From an uncultured Kiritimatiellota bacterium (GTDB lineage Bacteria; Verrucomicrobiota; Kiritimatiellia; RFP12; DVOR01): a DNA stretch of 54,196 nt. Of the stretch, positions 25,701 to 32,389 are shown piece by piece. The stretch's first letter is position 1; every line of letters starts with the position of its first letter. The notes below the pieces were generated by a model, which saw only the letters and a list, made by a program, of their open reading frames with translations, was not told where the DNA came from and ran no database searches. Position numbers and translations under genes: made by a program. The stretch lies in contig CALXMT010000016.1 in assembly GCA_944389545.1 (NCBI GenBank), positions 1 to 54,196 on the forward strand, read 5' to 3'.

Positions 25701-25809
25701 TAAAATCCCGTTGACCTTCACAGACCTGGACACTCTTGAGCAAATGGCGCGTGCCATTGCCCACACGCTTACACTTCAAAAAGAGTTGGCAGAGTTGCCC
25801 CTTGCGTGA
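22738..25809 (+). CDS. Type IIG-like restriction-modification enzyme (fused nuclease and N6-adenine methyltransferase)
   Basis: 1,023 residues. N-terminal PD-(D/E)XK nuclease signature: PDF at 71-73 and ECK at 91-93 (GIPDFLVYSD ... VGLIECKRLG). A helical connector leads to the gamma-type N6-adenine methyltransferase: RNGVYYTPHQVADFIV, SAM motif I VLDFACGTGTFL (about 381-392) and catalytic motif IV NPPYF (499-503). The C-terminal 350 residues, with PRIPLPR and IDLHLLRKRL, resemble target-recognition domains of such enzymes. One protein would both cut and modify; no separate specificity or methylase gene is adjacent. The structured leader and flanking repeat elements suggest an accessory cassette with tight expression control. 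No frameshift is seen. Target sequence unknown. Confidence 0.92.
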   Translation: MSTETNEAARTANVALARYANQVASVADVAREQTLRPALQQLLEDYRNVPGLSLRCLNEGRAKDLEGVGIPDFLVYSDADTLFNRRVGLIECKRLGTPLDPLVESEQIKRYAEACPNILLTDYRRFLVIHGNEVCSDVTVLDEYNNALKPNVEVAFNSLLMDFSGYEYASISSKASLVDTLANVAYAFAKDLTSYLLDDTNKEEPWYIKFHALKESFKTSVQMIYTIVDFCDIYAQSLVYGLLMARLDGARLNEKDISGYLNTLPKNFNLLYEFLNQAYDRTIPDRLCLTLSRIARHLNLIDAAAIRKEFQESRSRNSIAVYLYEDFLRHYDYLAKSDQRDRNGVYYTPHQVADFIVRAVDELSREAFELKDGIAAEEMKVLDFACGTGTFLKATLERMLPKHHLTSVEVARWREKILRDLYGFELLFTPYVIAHTLLGQTLQEHGIILQPRDHLKVFLTNTLDLARNVIPPSLPNLQREGEGAYLAKTATSILSIIGNPPYFNGDSQENKCEFIDRLLADYKPKGERKTNLTDLYVKFFRFADWKIATQGRGILGLITNNKYLYGPTFRQMRAHLMETFDDLYILNLHGNALIGEKDTNIFTIRVGVAIVLFVRHATRPTQKRIRYASIVEQGCVTAAEKLAYLEAHSLGDIPWKDLPAEAPMHLFVDYDATNDSRYAQFWSIKDIFDHSNSGMKTHCDKLCIQPTRAALDKIYEDFCSLSVDQLRQRYELKDGKNWDVASAKHDLSSSYNPQRDYYRPFDKRWTSLSQVSHGFLARPIYATMQHLCEPNLGLCFPRQVHEWHGALVTDTPIDIHYLCDQTYVAPLYLFGIDEGREDVNWSPRFRKEWLETLDFTPTSEEVFACIYAILWSPTYAERYKEQLRFDFPRIPLPREEATFRAYAEIGTKLIDLHLLRKRLDSPDIHVKGEIPRESFTIGKVQYYKGDVLKLPVSNGPVLEINNLPSELWEFTVGAFAPLQQWLKLRARDKIPLTFTDLDTLEQMARAIAHTLTLQKELAELPLA

Positions 25810-25870
25810 CGCCTTGGCTGTCATGCAAATAGAATAAGGCGGAGATACGCAACAAGGGACAGGCGTGCAT

Positions 25871-26725
25871 TTAGACAGGGTCATAGCCTGTCTTTGCGCC
25901 GGGTGGGAGGCGTGAGCGCCGATGGATGAGGGTGGGGCCGTAGGGCTCGACGCTCATCATGACGCTGCGGTGCAGGGGATAATCGTGGGCTTTGAAACGT
26001 TGGTCGAGGGGGATGATTTCGCCGGCGCGATTACGGACGATGGGTTCCTGCGAGGCGATGCTGACCCCGATGAAGTAACCATCGCGCAGGAACATGGGCG
26101 GACGGTCGTTCGCGAAGGTCCGGAAGTCGTCCGCGGATGGCGCGGCGGGGTCGTCCCCAATCCATTCGCGCACCAGGCACCAACAAATCCGTCCTTCGCG
26201 GTCCTTGAAGACCACCTGTGGGTCAATCTCCGGGATGGTGCAGAAGCTGTCGATCTCGTAGCCTTTCTCCTTCAAGACGCCGACCGCGATGTCGATGGAG
26301 AGGGCTCGGCGTTCCCATTCTGACATTTCGGACGGCGTGTCGTCCGCCATGCGCCGGGGATCGACCGGGCGTTGCGTCACCAGGTGCCACAGTCCCCACG
26401 GGTTGAATTGTCCTGAGATTTGACCCGAGAAGACGCATGGCACCAAGTCCCACCGTTCGGCGGCCTCCCGCAGGCGGTTGGCATGGGCCACCGGCATGGC
26501 GCCGTCCAAATCCACATAGACGGCGAAGACCTTGTTCTTGTAGATGAAGACCATGTGGGCGAAGAGGATTTGGTACTGCGTCTCCAGCCAACGGAAGTTC
26601 GGCACCTCTTGCCCTTCCGGTGTCGTGAGCCACTTGTCTGCGAGTTTCTGAATGGTCTTTCCTGCGAATTCAATCGCGGTGAGCTGCACGGAAGACCACT
26701 TGTCCGGATAACATTGATAGGCCAT
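25871..26725 (-). CDS. Uncharacterised protein
   Basis: 284 residues from the ATG at 26725, which has AAAGG 8 bases upstream; further upstream codons overlap the promoter. The sequence is globular, without signal peptide or membrane segments. It has aromatic-rich stretches (WLETQYQILFAHMVFIYKNKVFAVYVDLDGAMPVAHANRLREAAERWDLVPCVF) and a second half with FKDREGRICWCLVREWIGDDP and DDFRTFANDRPPMFLRDGYFIGVSIAS. I do not recognise the family. It converges on the restriction-modification gene with only 61 bases between stops, and shares the segment bounded by two repeat elements (22.5 and 26.8 kb), so a link to that system is possible but unproven. Confidence 0.8.
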   Translation of the reverse strand: MAYQCYPDKWSSVQLTAIEFAGKTIQKLADKWLTTPEGQEVPNFRWLETQYQILFAHMVFIYKNKVFAVYVDLDGAMPVAHANRLREAAERWDLVPCVFSGQISGQFNPWGLWHLVTQRPVDPRRMADDTPSEMSEWERRALSIDIAVGVLKEKGYEIDSFCTIPEIDPQVVFKDREGRICWCLVREWIGDDPAAPSADDFRTFANDRPPMFLRDGYFIGVSIASQEPIVRNRAGEIIPLDQRFKAHDYPLHRSVMMSVEPYGPTLIHRRSRLPPGAKTGYDPV

Positions 26726-26791
26726 GGCACACACCTTTCTCCTTACGGGCCGCGGCATCCCTCGGCACCCGCCTTTGCTAATGACAAAGAG

Positions 26792-26800
26792 AGTATAACA
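26792..26800 (-). promoter_or_regulatory. Extended -10 promoter of the uncharacterised gene
   Basis: Minus-strand TGT-TATACT, 66 bases upstream of the start at 26725. The repeat element begins 38 bases further upstream. Confidence 0.6.
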
Positions 26801-26837
26801 TATCCTCTCTTCAATAGAACACAAATCCCTTCGCAGG

Positions 26838-27166
26838 CAATAGTGTCCGGGGAGGTTTTACCGCGAAGACGGTCTTGCGTGGAAACCCGGCGGGCTCCAT
26901 CGCTCCCGTTGGTCGCGCCGCCCTAGGGATTTCCACGCTATCGCGCCAAAGGGGTGGCGTTGCCGCCCCGGAGAACGGAGAAAGGAGAACGGAGAACAGA
27001 ACGCCCCAGCGGGGTGAAGGATGGACTTTCCGAGAAGTCGGCAAGGCGCGAAACGGAGAGCGGCGGTCGCGGTCAGCGGCGAAGCCGCAGAGCGACCGAT
27101 GGAGCCCGAAGCGGTTCGCGCCTCCCCGCGCGTCTTTGCGGTTCTCATTTTCCCCGGACAGCATTG
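26838..27166. repeat. Terminal-inverted-repeat element, 329 bp
   Basis: Left end CAATAGTGTCCGGGGA, right end TCCCCGGACAGCATTG. The interior differs from the 13 kb and 22 kb copies: the GCGTGGAAACCCGGCGGG ... GGGATTTCCACGC hairpin (26879-26940), GGAGAACGGAGAAAGG runs (26968-27000) and a GCGGTCAGCGGCGAAGCCGC module that recurs inverted at 31326-31350. So the same ends enclose different modules. Confidence 0.87.
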
Positions 27167-27174
27167 ACCGCGCC

Positions 27175-27203
27175 TTGACGGAGCAATAAGAATGGGTTAG
27201 AAT
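27175..27203 (+). promoter_or_regulatory. Promoter of the lipoprotein-family operon
   Basis: TTGACG (27175-27180), exactly 17 bases, TAGAAT (27198-27203). It starts 9 bases after the repeat element ends. Confidence 0.75.
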
Positions 27204-27232
27204 GATTTCGTATGTGAGACAAGGATATAACC

Positions 27233-27367
27233 ATGGCTCAAGAGAACTTTAAGCGTACACTTTTCGCGGCGGCGGTCGTCGTTACGGGGGTGATTTCCTT
27301 GCTTACCATGGGGTGCACTCAGACATCAAAGATCGGCCGTATCCATTTGTTCGTGCTTTATTTTTGA
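27233..27367 (+). pseudogene. Remnant of a lipoprotein-family gene
   Basis: A 44-codon frame (MAQENFKRTLFAAAVVVTG...). Its middle VISLLTMGC is almost identical, including at base level (GATTTCCTNGCTTACCATGG), to the leader of the paralogue at 29694. After the Cys the frame loses all similarity and stops. It retains the operon promoter and start, so it is most simply a copy truncated by deletion, leaving its promoter to drive the downstream paralogues. It could still be translated as a small lipopeptide. Confidence 0.65.
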
Positions 27368-27391
27368 GTATCCTGCAGAGAGGCGGTTTAT

Positions 27392-28687
27392 ATGACTAGG
27401 TTGAGTTTATTGTTTCTTGTTGGTTTGTTTACCCATGCTGTTTTAGCAGAGACCCTTGCCATGGCGCTTATGCGCGATGGCGCTATCGCGACAATCCAAT
27501 TGCATGTCGTGGATGAGCAGGGGCGGCCAATCGAGGACGTGGAGGCACATCTTGGTTTTTGGAAACCGGCATCGGCACTTTTTGCCTTGAACAGAGATTC
27601 CGGAACTACGGATGAGGAGGGGAACGTCCAGTTGTCTGCGCGGTGTTTCACGGACGGCGACTATATTTTGAGAAAAGATGGGTACTATCCGACACAACGA
27701 CATATCCGAACACCAACGCCATATCATGAGACAATTGAAGAGGGGTTCTTTTCTTATCGTTGGCGAGACCCTTATGTCAAGACAGAGGTGTTGCGGGACA
27801 TCAGAAATCCTTGTCCGATGAAGGCCTATTCTTGCGTAATACTGAAGTCCCCACCGAAAGGGGAGACATGGGGCCTTGACTTGGAGCTCATGGAGTGGCT
27901 TCCGCCAAACGGAAATGGAAAACACTTGGATATGCTTGTCTCCCTTGAATTGGAACCCCGTCAGAATCGGCAGGACAAGTGGGAAGAGGTCATGGCGGTG
28001 AATCTCTCATTTCCTAACCCAATGGATGGCGTACAACTTTGTGACAAAATAGAGGAATCAGATTTTTATTCCACTTATCAAGTCGACCTGACGCGTCCGT
28101 TTGAGACACAGTTGCGTTTGGTCGGTTCCGAAGATAGGTATCATTTTTTGCCCTATAAGCAGTACCTCGTGTTTAGGGTGCGAAGTGTCGTCTCAGAATC
28201 CGGAGAAATTGTTTCGGCCCATTACGGGAAGATTTATCCAACCACCAATATCACCAGTGAAGAGTTTTCATTTCGTACCGTCTACTTCAATCCTGTGCCG
28301 AATGACACGAACTTGGAGTTTGATCCGGAGCGGAATCTGGCACCGGATGAGACGTTGCGCACCAATCCACTCTTTCTTCATAATCCCCCACTCATCCTTG
28401 GCGCAGATGCCTCCGTCATCCTTGCCCAGCGTGACCAACTCCTCGCTCAAGGCATCCCCGCCCTCTCCCAAGCGACAGGACGATTTAAACTCACACAGGA
28501 GCAAATTGAAAACGTGGATTTTCAATCGAAGTATGTGAATAATGAAAATCTTCTTCCATGGCCACGAAAGCAAGACGAATTCGGTGATTTGGCGGACAGA
28601 TGGCTTCATTCAGACATCAAGGATTTGCCATTTCCTTATGGGCGTTTATTGTTTAAGAATTTGATTCAACAAGGAGACTTGAGATGA
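27392..28687 (+). CDS. Secreted protein of a tandem paralogous family, long form
   Basis: 431 residues. Signal peptide MTRLSLLFLVGLFTHAVLA (no lipobox Cys). A carboxypeptidase-regulatory/Ig-like domain follows (IQLHVVDEQGRPIEDVEAHLGFW ... DEEGNVQLSARCFTDGDYILRKDGYYPTQ, about 32-110). The middle part has the family stretches LDLELMEWLPP, YQVDLTRPFETQL and YLVFRVRSV ... AHYGKIY. The signature YFNPVPNDTNLEFDPERNLAPDE is near residues 299-321. Unlike the two downstream paralogues, which end soon after the signature, it carries about 105 more residues (QRDQLLAQGIPALSQATGRF...). It overlaps the next gene by 4 bases. I do not recognise a known family name; a cell-surface role is an inference. Confidence 0.82.
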   Translation: MTRLSLLFLVGLFTHAVLAETLAMALMRDGAIATIQLHVVDEQGRPIEDVEAHLGFWKPASALFALNRDSGTTDEEGNVQLSARCFTDGDYILRKDGYYPTQRHIRTPTPYHETIEEGFFSYRWRDPYVKTEVLRDIRNPCPMKAYSCVILKSPPKGETWGLDLELMEWLPPNGNGKHLDMLVSLELEPRQNRQDKWEEVMAVNLSFPNPMDGVQLCDKIEESDFYSTYQVDLTRPFETQLRLVGSEDRYHFLPYKQYLVFRVRSVVSESGEIVSAHYGKIYPTTNITSEEFSFRTVYFNPVPNDTNLEFDPERNLAPDETLRTNPLFLHNPPLILGADASVILAQRDQLLAQGIPALSQATGRFKLTQEQIENVDFQSKYVNNENLLPWPRKQDEFGDLADRWLHSDIKDLPFPYGRLLFKNLIQQGDLR

Positions 28688-29673
28688 AGAAAATCTCGAT
28701 TTCGTTGTTACTCATTTGTACAATCTCGAGTATCTCTGTCGGATGCGTTGCTCTTTCCACATACGATAATCTCTGGTTGAATGGGGGTAAAGCAACGTTT
28801 ATTCTCCATGTTCGGGATGATGCAGGGCTTCCTGTTGAGGACGCAGAAGCGTTTGCCTCTTTTTGGGATCCCAAGAGAATACATAATACCGACACGGATT
28901 CTACTGACAAAGAGGGCAATGTTGAGCTCTCTGGTCGGGCCTGGACAGATGGTTCTTTTTGGATTTCAAAGGAAGGATATTATTCGACAAAAGGACGCGC
29001 GGATTTCGTTCTCTCTCGTCAAGAGTTCGAGCGATTGGGACTCAAGGAATGGCCGGTTTCTGAACAAAACGTGGAGCTGAAAAAGAAACGTAATCCTCAT
29101 CCCATGATAGTGCTTGGTCGTGTGGAACTGATCCTGCCTGAGGATGGGAGCTTTGTAGGTGTAGACCTTGAGAAAGGCAATCTTGTCAAACCTCATGGAG
29201 AAGGAACTCAAGCAGACCTTTATGTGGCGGTAAAAACGAAGGAGGTCCCATTTGGAAAGCGTACTCGCCTTCACCCACTCTCTGTGACACTCATGTGTAA
29301 AGGCGAGGGAAATGGCATTCAGCTTTGCGAAGCGGATAGTTATTCCGAATTTCGCTCTGATTACCAAGTGGATTTAACCCGTCCTTTCCAAACCAGATTG
29401 AGTTGGGAGGTCAAGGAGGACTCTTTCTTGGGAACAAAGAAGTATTTGACTTTTCGTGTTCGCAGTGTCCTTGATAAAAACGGAAAGATAGTCAAAGCGA
29501 ATTACGGAAAGATTTATTTTGATCTTATCTATAGAAATGAATTACAGTTCGATGCTATTTATTTTAACCCTGTGCCGAATGATACAAACTTGGAGTTTGA
29601 TCCGGAGCGAAATCTGGAGCCGGGCGAGAGGCAGGCGCAACGTTTTCGTCGTCGCCGGGTCTATAGACCTTGA
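28684..29673 (+). CDS. Lipoprotein of the tandem paralogous family
   Basis: 329 residues. Lipoprotein leader MKKISISLLLICTISSISVGC (Cys21). Same layout as its neighbours: an Ig-like/CarboxypepD_reg-type domain (FILHVRDDAGLPVEDAEAFASFW; DKEGNVELSGRAWTDGSFWISKEGYY), the YQVDLTRPFQTRL block, YLTFRVRSV ... ANYGKIYF and the signature YFNPVPNDTNLEFDPERN, then a short basic C-terminus ending RRRRVYRP. Its start overlaps the previous stop (ATGA). Identity to the paralogues is modest overall but very high at the signature, including at base level. Codon use is visibly more A/T-rich than in the housekeeping genes. Confidence 0.82.
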   Translation: MKKISISLLLICTISSISVGCVALSTYDNLWLNGGKATFILHVRDDAGLPVEDAEAFASFWDPKRIHNTDTDSTDKEGNVELSGRAWTDGSFWISKEGYYSTKGRADFVLSRQEFERLGLKEWPVSEQNVELKKKRNPHPMIVLGRVELILPEDGSFVGVDLEKGNLVKPHGEGTQADLYVAVKTKEVPFGKRTRLHPLSVTLMCKGEGNGIQLCEADSYSEFRSDYQVDLTRPFQTRLSWEVKEDSFLGTKKYLTFRVRSVLDKNGKIVKANYGKIYFDLIYRNELQFDAIYFNPVPNDTNLEFDPERNLEPGERQAQRFRRRRVYRP

Positions 29674-29693
29674 ATTCTGAAGGAAGTGTTGAG

Positions 29694-30716
29694 ATGAAAT
29701 GTGTCACAAAGCTCTTCTGTCTTGCGGGGATGATTTCCTCGCTTACCATGGGGTGTGCTACGGAGCAGCCGTGGTGGGAGGCAACCCCGGCACGGCGGGC
29801 GCGGGCGGATGGGGCACTTGTCACCCTTCAGGTCCATGTGGTGGATGAGACCGGGGCTCCGGTGGAAGACGCCTATGTAGGCGTTGGATTCTGGGCGCCA
29901 CGAGGGCCAGAGAGGGACAATGGGGAAACGGACGAGAACGGTTACATTGAGCTTGAGGCACGGTGTTGCACGGACGGTACGTTAGTGGCCAAAAAAGAGG
30001 GCTATTACCCTTCTCGTCTGCACGTGGATTACACTGCCACCGATGACGAAACCATCGAGGAAACTATATTCTCGCGCAGATGGAAGGAGCCACAACCGGT
30101 CACCATTGAACTTAGGAAAGTGCATAATCCCACACCATTGATTGCATGGGGCGGGATTTTCTTGTCATTGCCTCGTACAGACAAAACCTTGGCATTGGAT
30201 TTAGAACTTATGGATTGGCTTCCCCCCTATGGGGAGGGAAAAGTTAAAGATGTGTTTATCACTCCAAAACGAATTGTAACACAAAGAGGGCAAACAAAAC
30301 TGTGTAAAACAGAAAGTCTGATATTGACGTTCCCGAATGCTGGGGATGGCGTGTGGGTTCGGAATGTAACACAAGCATCATTATTAAAATCTCAGTATCA
30401 ATGTGATACCAATGGGATGTTTGAACCCATGTTAGAGTTACATCGTAGCAAAGAAATGGGCCCCATATTCCTTTCTGAGAAAAAATATCTTTTCTTTCGT
30501 GTTAGAAGCGTTTTCTCTTCTGAAGGCAGGCTACTTAAGGCGCATTATGGTAAAATTTATGGGACGATATCAATAGAACTTGGAGATTTACTCATTACCG
30601 GCAGTTACTTCAATCCTGTTCCGAATGAGACGAACTTGGAGTTTGACCCGAAACGGAATCTGGCCCCGGATGAGACGCTGGAGCAACGTCAGCGGCGGCG
30701 GGTTTATTTGCCGTGA
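29694..30716 (+). CDS. Lipoprotein of the tandem paralogous family
   Basis: 340 residues from ATG 29694, with GGAAG upstream; a TTG-started extension into the intergenic gap is less likely. Leader MKCVTKLFCLAGMISSLTMGC, putative lipid Cys21 with a non-standard -2 Met. Ig-like segment LQVHVVDETGAPVEDAYVGVGFW ... DENGYIELEARCCTDGTLVAKKEGYYPS, then LDLELMDWLPPYGEGK, YLFFRVRSV ... AHYGKIY, the signature YFNPVPNETNLEFDPKRN and an RQRRRVYLP end. The second half (30240-30600) is strongly A/T-rich compared with the first third, which may reflect recombination between paralogues. Confidence 0.82.
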   Translation: MKCVTKLFCLAGMISSLTMGCATEQPWWEATPARRARADGALVTLQVHVVDETGAPVEDAYVGVGFWAPRGPERDNGETDENGYIELEARCCTDGTLVAKKEGYYPSRLHVDYTATDDETIEETIFSRRWKEPQPVTIELRKVHNPTPLIAWGGIFLSLPRTDKTLALDLELMDWLPPYGEGKVKDVFITPKRIVTQRGQTKLCKTESLILTFPNAGDGVWVRNVTQASLLKSQYQCDTNGMFEPMLELHRSKEMGPIFLSEKKYLFFRVRSVFSSEGRLLKAHYGKIYGTISIELGDLLITGSYFNPVPNETNLEFDPKRNLAPDETLEQRQRRRVYLP

Positions 30717-30748
30717 AGTCGGTTGTATTCAGGAAGGAGAGTAGACTG

Positions 30749-31225
30749 ATGAAACGGATAATCTGCATGGTGATGGCGATGTTGGCGGCGGGAATGGCGA
30801 TGGGTGCCACACGGCTGGTGCCGCGGTTGTTGGTCTTGGAGTCGGCAAGCGTGGGGGAGAAGACATGGATTTATCGGACGCCTAAGCAGGGCAGTATCGT
30901 CAAAGGGGAATCACGGGGGGATTATCCGGAGGGCGGGACGGCGTGGACGTTTCGCGTCTATCTGTGGATGGAGCAGGAGCAGGAAGGCATCACGCTCCGC
31001 TTTGATGGAGAGCAGGTGGTGGGATGTAGAGTCGGGTATTATGGACCCGGCATGGAACTTTATGCATTGGGAACGCCGAATTCATATTGCTCGATGGCAG
31101 ATGGCATCTATAAGGTTTCAGATCCTCGCAGTGCACCGGACCGGGCTTCAGAGCGTTTCCCAAACGGTGCCACACTGAATTGGAAGTTTCTTGTTTTCTG
31201 GGAGTATGAGGAGATTGCGGAGTAA
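30749..31225 (+). CDS. Small secreted protein of unknown function
   Basis: 158 residues from ATG 30749, with AAGGAGA 8 bases upstream; a GTG at 30713 overlapping the previous stop would add 12 residues before the signal. Signal peptide MKRIICMVMAMLAAGMAMGA. The mature part is beta-rich and compact (RLVPRLLVLESASVGEKTWIY, TAWTFRVYLWMEQEQEGITLRFDGEQVVGCRVGYYGPG). No paralogy to the three larger proteins is evident. It is the last gene of the operon and is followed after 8 bases by the next repeat element. Confidence 0.78.
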   Translation: MKRIICMVMAMLAAGMAMGATRLVPRLLVLESASVGEKTWIYRTPKQGSIVKGESRGDYPEGGTAWTFRVYLWMEQEQEGITLRFDGEQVVGCRVGYYGPGMELYALGTPNSYCSMADGIYKVSDPRSAPDRASERFPNGATLNWKFLVFWEYEEIAE

Positions 31226-31233
31226 GCCCATCG

Positions 31234-31655
31234 CAATACTGTCCGGGGAAAATGGGAACCGCAAAGACGTAGGCGCTCCGACGGAGCGCCTGCTGATTAG
31301 CTGAATTGGTTGATTAGCTGATTGGACGGCGGCTTCGCCGCTGACCGCGACCAACGCCCTCCGTTTCGCGCCGTGAGATAAGAAGTCTGGGTGTGGGATA
31401 ATGCCCCACCAACAACACCCGGGAGCGCAAAGCGCAATCCTTCCACGGCTAGTTTCCAAGCCTCCAAGCCTCTAAACTTTCCAATTCCCCTTTGAGCGCC
31501 CCTGTGGGGCGATGAAGAAACGGCTTTCCAAGAAACGACAGAAACGCAAGGGATGGGCACGGTAGTGAGGCCCGGAGGGCCGAACGGTGAAGTGCCCAGG
31601 CCCTTGCGTTCCTTCGTGTCTTCGTGGAAACTCCCCCGGGTCGTGTTGGGGCGGC
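31234..31655. repeat. Composite repeat element between the lipoprotein operon and rpe
   Basis: Left terminal repeat CAATACTGTCCGGGGAAAA (31234-31252). Modules in order: hairpin GGCGCTCC/GGAGCGCC (31272-31290) with GCTGATTAGCTGA runs, an inverted GCGGCTTCGCCGCTGACCGC module (31329-31350), a CAAGCCTCCAAGCCTC run (31455-31480), and the CGCAAGGGATGGGCAC ... GTGCCCAGGCCCTTGCG hairpin (31548-31611). It ends in a degraded CCCCCGGGTCGTGTTGG (31634-31650). It contains no gene. Confidence 0.78.
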
Positions 31656-31674
31656 GGAGGGAATGGGGGCATTA

Positions 31675-31683
31675 TGGTATAAT
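31675..31683 (+). promoter_or_regulatory. Extended -10 promoter of the rpe operon
   Basis: TGG-TATAAT within TATGGTATAAT, the same 11-mer as before icd. TSS is predicted about 15 bases before the ATG. Confidence 0.72.
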
Positions 31684-31705
31684 GGGAGAAAAAGGAACAG
31701 CGGAC

Positions 31706-32389
31706 ATGAAGATTCGGATTTTGCCTTCGTTGTTGGCGGCGGATTTGGGACGCCTGGGGGAAGAGATCGCACGCGCGGCGGCAAGCGGCGCGGATGGTTT
31801 GCATTTGGATATTATGGATGGCCACTTTGTGCCGAATCTCTCCTTCGCGCCGGCCACGGCCGCGCTGTGCGCCAAGCTCCTGCCGGAGGGCATCGAGCTG
31901 AACACGCACTTGATGATGACCAACCCGCACAAGTATGCGGGGCGTTTCGTCGAGGCGGGCAGCGACACGGTGCAGTTTCATCTCGAGGTGCGCGACACGG
32001 TGAACGTCCGCGCCTTGGTCGCCGAGCTGGAGGCCCACAAGGCCCGTGTGGGCCTGGCCATCAATCCCGAGACGCCCGTCGAGGTCGCCTTCCCTTACCT
32101 GGACTGCGCCGACGAGGTGCTCTGCATGACCGTCCATCCCGGTTATGGCGGCCAGGCCTTCATCGCCGAGGTGTTGCCGAAGATTCGCGCCATCCGTGAG
32201 CGCGCCCCCGCCCTGGACATCATGGTCGACGGCGGCGTGAACGGCGAGACCGCGGTCTTGGCCGCGGAGGCCGGCGCCAACGCCTTTGTGGCCGGCTCTT
32301 ACCTCTTCGCCCAACCGGACATGGCCGCCGCCGTGGCTGAGATGCGCGCCTCTTGCGAGGCGGCCTTCGCGCGGGCGTGGGGTAAGTGA
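31706..32389 (+). CDS. rpe: Ribulose-phosphate 3-epimerase
   Basis: 227 residues; interconverts ribulose-5-P and xylulose-5-P in the pentose phosphate pathway. TIM-barrel hallmarks: ILPSLLAADLGRL (4-16), the metal/catalytic stretch HLDIMDGHFVPNLSF (33-47), LNTHLMM, MTVHPGYGGQAF and the phosphate-binding DGGVNGET / AGSYLF near the C-terminus. Length is standard. AAGGAA lies upstream of the ATG. The stop overlaps the MATE start as TGATG. Confidence 0.96.
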   Translation: MKIRILPSLLAADLGRLGEEIARAAASGADGLHLDIMDGHFVPNLSFAPATAALCAKLLPEGIELNTHLMMTNPHKYAGRFVEAGSDTVQFHLEVRDTVNVRALVAELEAHKARVGLAINPETPVEVAFPYLDCADEVLCMTVHPGYGGQAFIAEVLPKIRAIRERAPALDIMVDGGVNGETAVLAAEAGANAFVAGSYLFAQPDMAAAVAEMRASCEAAFARAWGK

